A stretch of 37,403 nucleotides of DNA from Sedimentisphaerales bacterium (GTDB lineage: Bacteria; Planctomycetota; Phycisphaerae; Sedimentisphaerales; SG8-4): NCBI GenBank assembly GCA_016928975.1, contig JAFGJR010000019.1, positions 1-37,403 of the forward strand, in the 5' to 3' direction. A program made the translations under genes and the position numbers. Positions 25,400-33,953 of the stretch are shown one piece after another (position 1 is the stretch's first letter; the number at the start of each line of letters is the position of its first letter). Below the pieces are notes generated by a model. The model was given only the letters and a program-made list of their open reading frames with translations. It was not told the DNA's origin and did no database searches.

Positions 25400-26389
25400 A
25401 TGAATCACAATCGGTCATGGATCGTCCCGATCATCTGCGTGCTGTGCTCTCCATCGTTCTGCGTCGCGGCCGGCGGCGAAACCGGCTCGCGCGACGACGT
25501 GCTGCACATTCACCTGCCGCGTGAGGTGACGGTGCGGAACGCGCTGCTGAGTCTCGGTCAGGTGACTGTGATCACGGGGGCCGAGCCCTTGGCGAGCACG
25601 GCGGCCGCGGTGCGCCTGGGTCGGTTCTCGGTGCCCGGACAGAAGATCACGCTGGATCGCGCGACGATCCTGAGCCGCCTCGCTTCGCAGGGCATCGCCG
25701 CCGAGAGAGCGGCCTTGACCGGTGCCGAGGCCATTGTGGTTCGCCGGCGCCAGCAGGTCATCAGCGGAGACGAGTTCGTCTCGTTTGCGAGATTGTTCCT
25801 GCAACAGAACCCGCCTGGCTCGTTGGCCTGTGACGGCACGGCGGTGGCCCGGCCCAAGGACCTGGCCCTGTCCGATGAGCCCAGGAGTATGCAGCTCGTG
25901 CCGAAGTTCGTTGAGAACGGGGCCAGCGGTTACGTCACCGTCCAGGTGGCCGTCGTCGTCGATGGTCAGGAGGTCGGCTCGCGGAGCATCCCGCTTCGCC
26001 TGCGGTACCGTTGCCACAGGGCCGTCACTCTACAGGAGATCCCGGAAGGGACGAAGCTGACGCCGGAGAATGTGAAGATCGAGGAGACCGTTTCCGATCG
26101 GCCGGAGACCGGGTGGAAATCGCCGTACGGGCTGGTCGCCCTGCGCAACCTGCCGGCCAGGACGGAGATTCGCAATGATATGATCGACACGCCCCAGCCA
26201 TCGCTCGTCATCCGGCGCAACGAAACCGTGGTGATCCGCGTGCAGCGCCCGGGGTTCCTGGTGACGGCCACCGGTCTGGCCATGCAGGAGGCACACGCGG
26301 GACAATACATGAAGGTCCGCAACACGGACTCCCATCGTGTCATCATGTGCAAAGTGAACGAGGACGGGACTGTGGAGCCCATCCTGTGA
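25400..26389 (+). CDS. flgA: P-ring assembly chaperone FlgA
   Basis: 329 residues; ATG at 25400 with TAGGAG upstream. FlgA is a periplasmic chaperone needed to polymerise FlgI into the P ring. A signal peptide (WIVPIICVLCSPSFCVAAGG) is followed by a long N-terminal domain. The SAF/ChapFlgA domain is at about 205-329: CHRAVTLQEIPEGTKLTPEN, GLVALRNLPARTEIRNDMID, ETVVIRVQRPGFLVTATGLA and MKVRNTDSHRVIMCKVNEDG. It is longer than E. coli FlgA (219). It sits directly before flgH and flgI. Confidence 0.93.
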   Translation: MNHNRSWIVPIICVLCSPSFCVAAGGETGSRDDVLHIHLPREVTVRNALLSLGQVTVITGAEPLASTAAAVRLGRFSVPGQKITLDRATILSRLASQGIAAERAALTGAEAIVVRRRQQVISGDEFVSFARLFLQQNPPGSLACDGTAVARPKDLALSDEPRSMQLVPKFVENGASGYVTVQVAVVVDGQEVGSRSIPLRLRYRCHRAVTLQEIPEGTKLTPENVKIEETVSDRPETGWKSPYGLVALRNLPARTEIRNDMIDTPQPSLVIRRNETVVIRVQRPGFLVTATGLAMQEAHAGQYMKVRNTDSHRVIMCKVNEDGTVEPIL

Positions 26390-26404
26390 GTGGAGTTGTG
26401 CAAA

Positions 26405-27037
26405 ATGGAAATCAGATGGACATCATTTCGGGACATCAGGGCGGTCTTCGTCCTGGTGTTGGTGCTGTGGGCCTGTGATTGTGCCGGCGCGGGCTCGATC
26501 TGGGCCAAGCGGACGAAGGGCATGAAGAGCCTGTACGCGGACGACGTGGCCCGTGGCATCGGGGATACGCTGACCATCAAGGTCAGCGAGGCGAGCAAGG
26601 TGGACAACAAAGGCAAGCGCGATCTGAAGAAGGAGACCGGGCGGTCCGCCGAATTCGATGGCGAGCTGGGCATCGACAATATCCTGGAGAGCATTCCGGG
26701 TTTCACGATGAGCGCCGACTCCTCGAACGAGCTCAAGAGCAAGGCGGATTTCAAGGACGAGCGCAGCTTCGAAGACCGGGTCAGCGTGGTCGTCATGGAC
26801 GTGCTCCCGAACGGGAATCTGGTCGTGGCGGGGACGCGTGACCGGCGGATTGCGGGGGACGTGCAGACGATCGAAGTCAGTGGGCTCGTGCGCCCGAGCG
26901 ACATCGCCTTTGACAACACCGTTCAAAGCGAGCAGGTCGCCAACTTCCGCATTGTCACGAAGAACAAGGGCGTGTCTGCTCCCTACACTCGACCCGGGTG
27001 GGTGGGCCGCATCTTCGATGTCCTGTGGCCCTGGTAG
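26405..27037 (+). CDS. flgH: Flagellar L-ring protein FlgH
   Basis: 210 residues from ATG at 26405 (GGAG at 26392-26395, 9-base spacing); the frame is open back to 26390 but without a ribosome site. FlgH forms the outer-membrane ring. The GSIWAKR motif follows the signal segment, then SLYADDVARGIGDTLTIKVS, VVVMDVLPNGNLVVAGTRDR and VSGLVRPSDIAFDNTVQSEQ, all typical. FlgH is normally a lipoprotein; here the candidate lipid-attachment sites (LWAC, ACDC) do not fit the lipobox well, and signal peptidase I could cut after AGA. Confidence 0.93.
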   Translation: MEIRWTSFRDIRAVFVLVLVLWACDCAGAGSIWAKRTKGMKSLYADDVARGIGDTLTIKVSEASKVDNKGKRDLKKETGRSAEFDGELGIDNILESIPGFTMSADSSNELKSKADFKDERSFEDRVSVVVMDVLPNGNLVVAGTRDRRIAGDVQTIEVSGLVRPSDIAFDNTVQSEQVANFRIVTKNKGVSAPYTRPGWVGRIFDVLWPW

Positions 27038-27082
27038 GAGTGATTCCCAAGCGTGATGTGTTGTCTCTGGAGAACGACAATC

Positions 27083-28228
27083 ATGGACGTGCGTGCTCGT
27101 CATACGCCTGGACCTCGATCGGGAGGTCTTCACATTGCCGTGGTGCTCGTCGTGACGCTCACGGCCTGCATTCCGGCTCCGGGTGAGCGGATCAAGGATA
27201 TTGTGGATGTCGAAGGCATTCGCAGCAACCCGCTCAACGGCATTGGGTTGGTGGTCGGCCTGGCCGGCACCGGCGATACGACCCTGCTGTCGCGGCAGAT
27301 TCTGACGAACATCCTCCGGGACTCGGGGCTCGTGCTGACGCCGACGAACCTGACTGGAGGCAACATTGCGGTGGTGGTGGTCACCGCCGAACTGGGACCC
27401 TTCGACCGCGAGGGTGCACGCATCGACGTGGACGTGTCGGCGATCGGCGACGCCAAAAGCCTCCAGGGAGGCATGCTGCTACCGACGCCGTTGAAGGGGC
27501 TCGACGGCGAGGTCTACGCCATCGCCCAGGGCGGCATCTCGCTCGGCGGCTGGTCCGCCTCCGGCGCACAGGCGGGGCTTTCCAAGAACCACCAAACGGT
27601 CGGCAGGATTGCCGACGGCGCCATCGTCGAGCAATCGGAGCTGGCCGACTTCATCGAGCAGGAGGCAGGACAGCGATTCGTCACCCTTCACCTGCGCAAC
27701 AACGACTTCTCTACCTCGCAGCGAATCAGCCAGGCGATCAATCAGTCTTATCCGGAGAGCTGCACGGTCCTGGATGCCGGCGCCGTGCGCATCCGCATCC
27801 CGGATGAGATTCGTCGCGTAGATGTCGTCCGGTTTCTCGACGAGATCACGCTGAAGGATGTGACTGTGGACATGCCCGCCACAGTGGTCATCAACGAGCG
27901 CACGGGAACCATTGTGGTGGGAGAGACCGTAGGGATCTCCGCCGTGGCGGTCTCCCAGGGCAGTCTGGTCGTCAAGGTCCAGGAGTCTGCACAGGTGTCT
28001 CAGCCCGTGGCGCCGTTCTCCGACGCCGGAACCACTGCCATCATTCCTGAAACGGCCGTCCACGTGGAGGAGCAGAGCGCGCACCTGATCCCCGTCGCAC
28101 GGTCCGTGACGGTGTCCGAGCTGGCCAAGACACTCAATGCGATCGGCGCCTCCCCGCGCGACCTCATCGCGATCTTCAACGCGCTGAAGAAGGCCGGGGC
28201 CCTTCAGGCGAAACTGGTCATCATGTGA
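27083..28228 (+). CDS. flgI: Flagellar P-ring protein FlgI
   Basis: 381 residues from ATG at 27083 (GGAG about 11 bases upstream); an ATG at 27053 is in frame but less likely. FlgI makes the peptidoglycan-layer ring. RIKDIVDVEGIRSNPLNGIG and LVVGLAGTGD are the classic N-terminal motif, and the C-terminus (VSELAKTLNAIGASPRDLIA, IFNALKKAGALQAKLVIM) is equally typical. The signal segment HIAVVLVVTLTAC ends in LTAC, a canonical lipobox with Cys29, whereas FlgI is normally a soluble signal-peptidase-I substrate. Its presence with FlgH implies a peptidoglycan layer and an outer membrane. Confidence 0.95.
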   Translation: MDVRARHTPGPRSGGLHIAVVLVVTLTACIPAPGERIKDIVDVEGIRSNPLNGIGLVVGLAGTGDTTLLSRQILTNILRDSGLVLTPTNLTGGNIAVVVVTAELGPFDREGARIDVDVSAIGDAKSLQGGMLLPTPLKGLDGEVYAIAQGGISLGGWSASGAQAGLSKNHQTVGRIADGAIVEQSELADFIEQEAGQRFVTLHLRNNDFSTSQRISQAINQSYPESCTVLDAGAVRIRIPDEIRRVDVVRFLDEITLKDVTVDMPATVVINERTGTIVVGETVGISAVAVSQGSLVVKVQESAQVSQPVAPFSDAGTTAIIPETAVHVEEQSAHLIPVARSVTVSELAKTLNAIGASPRDLIAIFNALKKAGALQAKLVIM

Positions 28229-28237
28229 GGAATGCTC

Positions 28238-28597
28238 ATGGATGGCATAACGCCGATTTCGGATTTCGGATTTCAGATTGCGGATTGTCACCCAAGTCCC
28301 AGTCCACAATTGGACAAGGTGAATGGCAGTGAAGAGCAGAAAAAGCAGCTTGCCAGGGACTTCGAATCCGTTCTGCTGACGAAGGTGTTCGACGAGGTGA
28401 GGCAGTCGATCGGCCAATGGGGCCTGGGCGAGGAGGACGACGGGGCCTCCGAGCAGGTCCACGGGCTGTTCTGGCTCTACCTGGCGCAGGACGTGGCGGA
28501 CAAGGGAGGATTCGGCCTGTGGCGAGAAATCCATCGGCATTTCGGGGACATCGAGGGGACGAGCGGGGTTGGCGCATTGATGGATCGAGAGCTATGA
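28238..28597 (+). CDS. flgJ: Rod-binding protein, FlgJ N-terminal-domain type, with an embedded repeat
   Basis: 119 residues from ATG at 28238 (GAGGA at 28227-28231). It has the Rod-binding domain of FlgJ: KKQLARDFESVLLTKVFDEV then GLFWLYLAQDVADKGGFGLW, but not the muramidase half, so another enzyme must open the peptidoglycan. Residues about 6-17 (ISDFGFQIAD) are encoded by a 7-bp tandem repeat (28255-28287), apparently an interspersed element inserted in the N-terminus. The stop overlaps the next ATG (ATGA). Confidence 0.85.
   Translation: MDGITPISDFGFQIADCHPSPSPQLDKVNGSEEQKKQLARDFESVLLTKVFDEVRQSIGQWGLGEEDDGASEQVHGLFWLYLAQDVADKGGFGLWREIHRHFGDIEGTSGVGALMDREL
28255..28287 (+). repeat. 7-bp tandem repeat inside flgJ
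   Basis: Degenerate copies of GGATTTC/GGATTGC run for 33 bases. Read on the other strand they give (C/A)AATCCG units, as at 37292-37311. The translated opposite strand gives SEIRNPKS-like strings, a well-known mark of a spreading simple repeat in planctomycetes and relatives. Confidence 0.7.
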
Positions 28598-29115
28598 CCA
28601 TGACAACATCGGCGGTCGAGTCGAAGGTGGGACAATTGCTGGGCGTGCTCGACGAGGATATCCGCCACCTGGAGACGACGCTGGGACAACTGGATACGCT
28701 TCGCAGCCTGCTCATCAAGCGGGACGATGCCGCGCTGGACCAGCTTCTGGGGCAGATCCGGGCGCGGACCGAGACCTACGCGGCCAACGAGCGGAGGCGG
28801 CAGGCCCTTCGAGCGGACCTGGCCTTGATGCTGGCCTGTGATGCGAGCCGGCTCACGCTGTCGAAGCTGGAATCGATGCTGCCGGAACGGCAGCGGGCGG
28901 CCGTGAGCACGCGACAGGAGAAACTCAAAGCCCTCGTCACGGAGCTGAAGCGCGAGTACATGCTGACGTCGGTGCTCGTGTCCGACTGCTCGCGGTTCAA
29001 CCAGAGGCTGGTCCGCGCCTTCTTCGGGGCCGGCGGCCAGACGGGCGTCACTTACAGTCCCAGCGGCGCGACCAGGAAACAGACAAATGCGACCCTCATG
29101 AGCCTGAAGCTCTGA
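28594..29115 (+). CDS. flgN: FlgN-type export chaperone for FlgK/FlgL
   Basis: 173 residues; ATG at 28594 overlaps the flgJ stop by 4 bases, and a second ATG follows at 28600. FlgN proteins are all-helical cytoplasmic chaperones that protect FlgK and FlgL before export. The helical heptads (VGQLLGVLDEDIRHLETTLG, QLDTLRSLLIKRDDAALDQL, NERRRQALRADLALML) and C-terminal tail (LVRAFFGAGGQTGVTYSPSG) are characteristic of the family, and position directly upstream of flgK is typical. Sequence identity within the family is low, so the call rests on pattern and context. Confidence 0.75.
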   Translation: MTMTTSAVESKVGQLLGVLDEDIRHLETTLGQLDTLRSLLIKRDDAALDQLLGQIRARTETYAANERRRQALRADLALMLACDASRLTLSKLESMLPERQRAAVSTRQEKLKALVTELKREYMLTSVLVSDCSRFNQRLVRAFFGAGGQTGVTYSPSGATRKQTNATLMSLKL

Positions 29116-29142
29116 GCTCTCGCGGCAGGATTGAGACGGCAA

Positions 29143-31119
29143 ATGCAGAACTACGCAATCGGATTGAGCGGTCTGAGCGCGGCACAGACTGCCCTCGACA
29201 TCATCGGCAACAACATCGCCAACGCGGCGACGGAAGGCTACCACCGCCAGCGCGTGGAGCTCATGCCTTCCGCCTCCGGCGAGGTGGGCCAGGTGGAGAT
29301 CGGAGCCGGTGTCGACGTGGCGGGAGTGACCCGGATGGTGGACGAGCTGCTGGAGTCCGAGATCATGCGGCAGCAGTCGGTGTACGGGCAGGTCTCACAG
29401 GAGCTTTCCGTGTTGAGCTCCATCGAGACGTCGCTGGGAGAGTTCTCCGACACCGGCGGTCTGAATGCCGCGATCGATGCCTTCTTCGACGCCCTGCGGG
29501 GCCTGGCGGCGCATCCGCAGGAGCGGGTGTGGCAGAATGAAACGATCAACGCGGCGCAGGTCCTGGTGAACGAGTTCCGCAGGCTGGGCAGCCTGACCAC
29601 CGGCCTGGAAGGTCAGATCGTCCTCAACGCCCAGAACACAACGGATTCCATCAACGCCCTGGTCAGCCAGATTGCCGAGCTGAATCGGAAGATCCAGAGC
29701 ATCGAGATCAGTCGGGAGGACGCCAACAACTTGCGGGACTACCGCGACCGTCTGATCATGGATTTGTCCAAGCTGGCGGACACGGAGACTCAGCAGCGGG
29801 AGTACGGGGTCGTCGATGTCTCGATCGGGCGCCTCCCGGTGGTCACGGGGGCCGTCACGATGGCGCTGGAGGCGGACCTGCAGAGTGACCAGTCGCTGAC
29901 GATCACAGTCTCCGGGAGCGAAGGCGTGAAGGTCGACGTGCAGGGAGGGCGGTTGGGCGCCTTGCTGTCTTTGAAGAACGATCTGCTCGCCGGCCTTCAG
30001 ACCGACCTGGACGCGCTGGCCAAAGCGATCGTGAATCAGGTGAATCGCTATCACGTCCAGGGGCTGGGTCAGGATGGATCGTTCACGCAGTTGAGCGGTT
30101 GGGCGATGAGTGGTGCGGACTTGTCCGCCACGAATCCTCCCGTCAGCGACGGGGTCTTCTACTTGAGGCGGATAGACACGGCCAGCGGTCACGTGGACAG
30201 ATATGCCATCGATGTGGATATGTCGGGGCCAGTGCCGGACACTCTGGAATCCATCGCGGCGAAAATCAATGAGATCGCCGGCCTGAGCGCGTCCGTCGTC
30301 TCCTCGCGTCTGAACATCGTCGCCGATCTCGGATACACGTTCGATTTTCTGCCGGCGGTGCTGTCTGAGCCCACGGCCACCGACTTCACCGCGGCAGTCC
30401 CGCCGACAGTCGGCATATCCGGGATCTACGGCGGCAGCGACAACCAGGTACTCACATTCCGAGTCACCGGCAGCGGGTCCGTCGGAAACGGCGCTCTGCG
30501 GCTGGACGTCACCGATGCCCACGGCGACATGGTCACCTCGCTCAACATTGGAGCCGGTTACGCCGCGGGCGACCCCATCGAGCTGAGCAACGGCATCAAG
30601 GTCTCCATCGGCTCGGGTGAACTGAATGATGGCGACAGCTTCGAGGTCAATGCCCTGGCCACGTCAGACACGTCCGGGTTCCTGGCGGCGGCAGGGATGA
30701 ACGCGTTCTTTTCGGGAGCCAGTGCGTCGGAGATGAGGGTGTGCAGCGACATCGCCAATGCTCCCGGCCGCATTGCCACGGCCCTCGGATGCGATCTGAC
30801 CGATAACACGGCTGCCCTGAAACTGGCATCGCTTCAGGAGGAGGCGGTAGCGAGCCTCCAGGGCATGACGCCGAGTGAATACTACCAGCGCATCGTCGCG
30901 AACCTGGGCCAGGAGGTCTCTCTGAAGCAGTCCCGCCAGGACAACGTCGAGGCCATGATGCAGAACCTGGAGCGGCGCCGTAGCGAGATCAGCGCCGTCA
31001 ACATCAACGATGAGGCGGCTCAGTTGTTGGTCTTCGAGAAGATGTTCCAGGCCATGGCGAGATACCTGAGCAGCGTCCAGACAATCATGGCAACAGTGAT
31101 GGATATGGTTGAGTCATGA
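29143..31119 (+). CDS. flgK: Hook-associated protein 1, FlgK
   Basis: 658 residues from ATG at 29143; a TTG at 29131 is in frame but has no spaced ribosome site. FlgK is the first hook-filament junction protein. N-terminus YAIGLSGLSAAQTALDIIGN then NIANAATEGYHRQRVEL, and C-terminus INDEAAQLLVFEKMFQAMAR, YLSSVQTIMATVMDMVES are standard. The total is larger than E. coli FlgK (547), with extra length in the surface domains (about 330-560). The TGA overlaps the flgL ATG (31116-31119). Confidence 0.95.
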   Translation: MQNYAIGLSGLSAAQTALDIIGNNIANAATEGYHRQRVELMPSASGEVGQVEIGAGVDVAGVTRMVDELLESEIMRQQSVYGQVSQELSVLSSIETSLGEFSDTGGLNAAIDAFFDALRGLAAHPQERVWQNETINAAQVLVNEFRRLGSLTTGLEGQIVLNAQNTTDSINALVSQIAELNRKIQSIEISREDANNLRDYRDRLIMDLSKLADTETQQREYGVVDVSIGRLPVVTGAVTMALEADLQSDQSLTITVSGSEGVKVDVQGGRLGALLSLKNDLLAGLQTDLDALAKAIVNQVNRYHVQGLGQDGSFTQLSGWAMSGADLSATNPPVSDGVFYLRRIDTASGHVDRYAIDVDMSGPVPDTLESIAAKINEIAGLSASVVSSRLNIVADLGYTFDFLPAVLSEPTATDFTAAVPPTVGISGIYGGSDNQVLTFRVTGSGSVGNGALRLDVTDAHGDMVTSLNIGAGYAAGDPIELSNGIKVSIGSGELNDGDSFEVNALATSDTSGFLAAAGMNAFFSGASASEMRVCSDIANAPGRIATALGCDLTDNTAALKLASLQEEAVASLQGMTPSEYYQRIVANLGQEVSLKQSRQDNVEAMMQNLERRRSEISAVNINDEAAQLLVFEKMFQAMARYLSSVQTIMATVMDMVES

Positions 31120-32303
31120 GCGGATCGTTAACGAGCATCTATGACAATGTGGCGTATGCGCTGCAACTACACGGCCGGGCGATCACCCTGCTGCAGGAAC
31201 AGGCGTCCACGGGCAATCGCGTCAACCGCGGCTCGGACAGCCCCTCGGATGCGTATCGCATCCTCGGACTGAACTCCCAGGATCGGATGCTGGCCAGCTA
31301 CAAGGAGAACGTCACCGAGCTCACGGGCAACCTGGAGATCTCGTCGACGGTCATTGCGGACATGTCCTCTCAACTGGCTGACACCCGCACGCTGCTGACC
31401 CAGATCGTCGGCGGCGTCTACGACGAGAATGGGCAGAAGCGAATCGCCGACAAGCTGAACAACACCCTGGAGCAGTTGGTCTCCCTGGCCAACACGAAAC
31501 AGGCGAATCAGTACCTCTTCGGGGGCAACAACACGAGCTCTGCTCCGTACCGGGTCGTGCGCGAGGGGGGAACGATCGCGGAGGTCCGCTACGAGGGCAG
31601 TGACGAGTCCCGGAGCATCGACGTGGCACCCGGCCTGGACATCGAGGCCTACCACGTTGGGGACACGATCTTTCGCAGTGACGACCGGGGCACCCCGGTC
31701 TTTCTCGGTCAGACCGGTGTAGCGGCAGGGACCGGGACGTCCAGTGTCCGGGGCGACGTCTGGCTGACAGTCGATCATGACGGCACGGACTATCGTGTCT
31801 CCATCGACGATGGGGCCAGCTTCGTGACGGTGCCGGCCGGCGGGCAGGCCAACCAGGCCGTGACGGATTCCCGCACCGGCCGCGTCCTGTATGTTGACAC
31901 GACCGCAATCGACGGCACCGGCGTCGAGCTGGTTCGCGTGCCGGGGACCTACGATGTCTTTGGAACTCTGATCAGCCTGAGAGACCTCCTGCTCAACGAG
32001 CGTAGTCTCTCCCGACAGGAGCTGCTCGACTGCGTCGATGAATGTGTGGGCGCCGTGGAGGAGGTCCGCAATCTCCTGGTACAGGCAGAGGTGTCCACCG
32101 GTTCGAAGGTCGCATTCCTGGACACGCTCAAGAACAACCTGGAGAGCATGCAGTACAGCACGACCGACGAGACGACGCGTCTCCAGGAGGCGGATGTTGC
32201 CCAGATTGCCATCGATCTCTCCCGCCGCGAGGTGCTCTACCAGATGTCCCTGTCGGTGGCCGGCAAGCTGATGAGCATGTCCTTGTTGGACTTCATCCGT
32301 TAG
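31116..32303 (+). CDS. flgL: Hook-associated protein 3, FlgL
   Basis: 395 residues; ATG overlaps the flgK stop by 4 bases. FlgL is the second junction protein. Flagellin-like N-terminus: LLQEQASTGNRVNRGSDSPS, DAYRILGLNSQ, then VSLANTKQANQYLFGGNNTS, a FlgL hallmark. The C-terminal flagellin-type helix is VAQIAIDLSRREVLYQMSLS, VAGKLMSMSLLDFIR. A hairpin (32325-32343) lies just after the stop. fliW and csrA, which often follow flgL, are absent. Confidence 0.95.
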   Translation: MSGSLTSIYDNVAYALQLHGRAITLLQEQASTGNRVNRGSDSPSDAYRILGLNSQDRMLASYKENVTELTGNLEISSTVIADMSSQLADTRTLLTQIVGGVYDENGQKRIADKLNNTLEQLVSLANTKQANQYLFGGNNTSSAPYRVVREGGTIAEVRYEGSDESRSIDVAPGLDIEAYHVGDTIFRSDDRGTPVFLGQTGVAAGTGTSSVRGDVWLTVDHDGTDYRVSIDDGASFVTVPAGGQANQAVTDSRTGRVLYVDTTAIDGTGVELVRVPGTYDVFGTLISLRDLLLNERSLSRQELLDCVDECVGAVEEVRNLLVQAEVSTGSKVAFLDTLKNNLESMQYSTTDETTRLQEADVAQIAIDLSRREVLYQMSLSVAGKLMSMSLLDFIR

Positions 32304-32324
32304 CGGGAGTGGCTGCTCACTACC

Positions 32325-32350
32325 CGGCGCCTCGTGCGCCGGCTGGTTTG
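32325..32350 (+). terminator. Possible terminator after flgL
   Basis: CCGGCGC (32325-32331), loop CTCGT, GCGCCGG (32337-32343): a perfect 7-bp GC-rich stem, followed by CTGGTTT, a poor T-tract. Partial termination is possible. Confidence 0.4.
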
Positions 32351-32428
32351 CAGACAGGGGTGTCTGATTTCTATCCAGCGGCCGCCGCCGGCACGACCGG
32401 GGTCGCTCACAATTGCAGTCTCGTCCCC

Positions 32429-32444
32429 CGGCATGACATTTGCA
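32429..32444 (+). promoter_or_regulatory. Possible sigma-54 promoter before the glycosyltransferase gene
   Basis: CGGCAT (32429-32434), GACAT, TTGCA (32440-32444). GG-N10-GC spacing is exact and the -12 box is perfect; the -24 box matches 4 of 6. It lies 58 bases before the ATG at 32502, behind a possible terminator, so it may restart transcription. Confidence 0.45.
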
Positions 32445-32501
32445 GCAGTCCTCACGGGCAACGACCTCTATGGAATTGGCGGTCAGAAGGAGTACCGGCA
32501 C

Positions 32502-33953
32502 ATGGCAACACAGACGGATTCGAGCTGCTACCGGAGAGGTCTACAGCTTGCCGAGGCAGGCAAGTATGAGGAGGGTCTTCACTGGATCCGTGAGCACCTT
32601 CGGGCCGAGCCGCAGGACGCACAGGCCCTCAACGACGCGGGGGCCATTCTGCACTGCCTCGGCCGGACCGACGAGGCAATCGCGTGTCTGTCGCGCGCTC
32701 GCGAACTCAACAGCCACAGCAACGAGATCGTGTGGAACCTGGCGGAGACGTACCTGGGTGGCGCACGGGCCAGTGAGGCAGCGGCGCTGTTCGACGACAT
32801 GGAGAAGCTTGGTATTCTGAACGTCGATGTCCTCAATCGCACCGCCGCCATGTTGCTCGACCAGGGCAAGAAGGGGCAGGCCGTCGAAGTGCTTCTTCGC
32901 TCGGGGCGGCTGTGGCCCGGGCAGGTGGTGCTCAAACCGATTCTCGAGGTGATCCGAAGCAAACGGCCGAAGGTGGCGTTCGTTCGCTGCGGCGGCGGTG
33001 ACGACGGCGCCCTGGCCGATGTCTGCGGCTTCGTGCAGCAACGGTTCGACACCCGGTTCCACATGGGCGGACCTGAGACGATTGCGGACCTGATGTGCTG
33101 GGGCGATATCTGCTGGCTCGACGGCGGAGGCGAAATGATCGTCGAGGCGTCGCGTCGGATCCATCGCCAGAAGATGGTCGTCAGCCTGCGCCGCTGTGAT
33201 GTCCAGGACCGCTGGGCCAGGTACGTTCAGTGGGAGAACGTGGATGTCCTGGTCCAGATTGGCAGTTCGGCCGTCGAAGAGGCGCTGCTGAGTCAGGTGC
33301 CCGATCTGCGCAGCCGGACCCGGCTCGAGGTCCTGCCGAACGGCGTGAATCTGAGCCGCTATCTCTTCCGACGCCGCACGCGAGGCAAATCCCTTGCGTG
33401 CGTAGGCTGTCTTACGATGGAGGCCAACCCGGCCTTTCTGCTGCAGTGCATGCAGAAGCTGCATTACCTCGACCCTCAGTACCACATGTACTTCTCCGGC
33501 GCGTTTGAGAGTCCTTCGCTGGAGCAGTACGTCCGGTATATGGTTCAGGCCCTGGACCTGAGTGGCGCGGTCTTCTTCGAGCCGCATCCCGGCGAGATGA
33601 ACGCCTGGCTCAGTGACAAGCACTTCATCGTCGCCGGCGGGATCGGCGAACACCAGGTGGAGGCCCTGCTCATCGGCATGGCCTGTGGCCTGAAGCCCGT
33701 CATCCACAACTTCCCGGGAGCCGACAGGCTCTTCCCGGCACGATGCCTGTTCAGCATCTCCGAGCAGTTCTGTGAGCAGGTCCTGTCCCACGAGTACGAG
33801 CCCGAGAGCTACCGTCGTTTCGTACGGGAGCGTTATCCGCTGCACGAGCAGCTTGGGAGCGTCGACCGGATTCTCGCCCAGCTTGAGACGGAGATCGACC
33901 TGGAATCGCCTGCGACGTTCGATCCGCCGGTCAGTGTGAGCCGGGCAGGATGA
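32502..33953 (+). CDS. TPR-glycosyltransferase, possible flagellin/cap glycosylation enzyme
   Basis: 483 residues from ATG at 32502 with AGAAGGAG at 9-base spacing. TPR-like helices fill about 8-135 (YRRGLQLAEAGKYEEGLHWI, AGAILHCLGRTDEAIACLSR). A GT-B-like glycosyltransferase region follows from about 155 (KVAFVRCGGG) through LEVLPNGVNLSRY (275-287) to VEALLIGMACGLKPVIHNFP (386-405), which resembles GT4 enzymes. The usual EX7E motif is incomplete: Glu383 is present but the second Glu is Ile391. TPR-GT proteins often glycosylate protein side chains. Sitting between flgL and fliD, with ATGA coupling to the next TPR gene, it may modify flagellin or other filament proteins; the donor sugar is unknown. 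Confidence 0.7.
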   Translation: MATQTDSSCYRRGLQLAEAGKYEEGLHWIREHLRAEPQDAQALNDAGAILHCLGRTDEAIACLSRARELNSHSNEIVWNLAETYLGGARASEAAALFDDMEKLGILNVDVLNRTAAMLLDQGKKGQAVEVLLRSGRLWPGQVVLKPILEVIRSKRPKVAFVRCGGGDDGALADVCGFVQQRFDTRFHMGGPETIADLMCWGDICWLDGGGEMIVEASRRIHRQKMVVSLRRCDVQDRWARYVQWENVDVLVQIGSSAVEEALLSQVPDLRSRTRLEVLPNGVNLSRYLFRRRTRGKSLACVGCLTMEANPAFLLQCMQKLHYLDPQYHMYFSGAFESPSLEQYVRYMVQALDLSGAVFFEPHPGEMNAWLSDKHFIVAGGIGEHQVEALLIGMACGLKPVIHNFPGADRLFPARCLFSISEQFCEQVLSHEYEPESYRRFVRERYPLHEQLGSVDRILAQLETEIDLESPATFDPPVSVSRAG

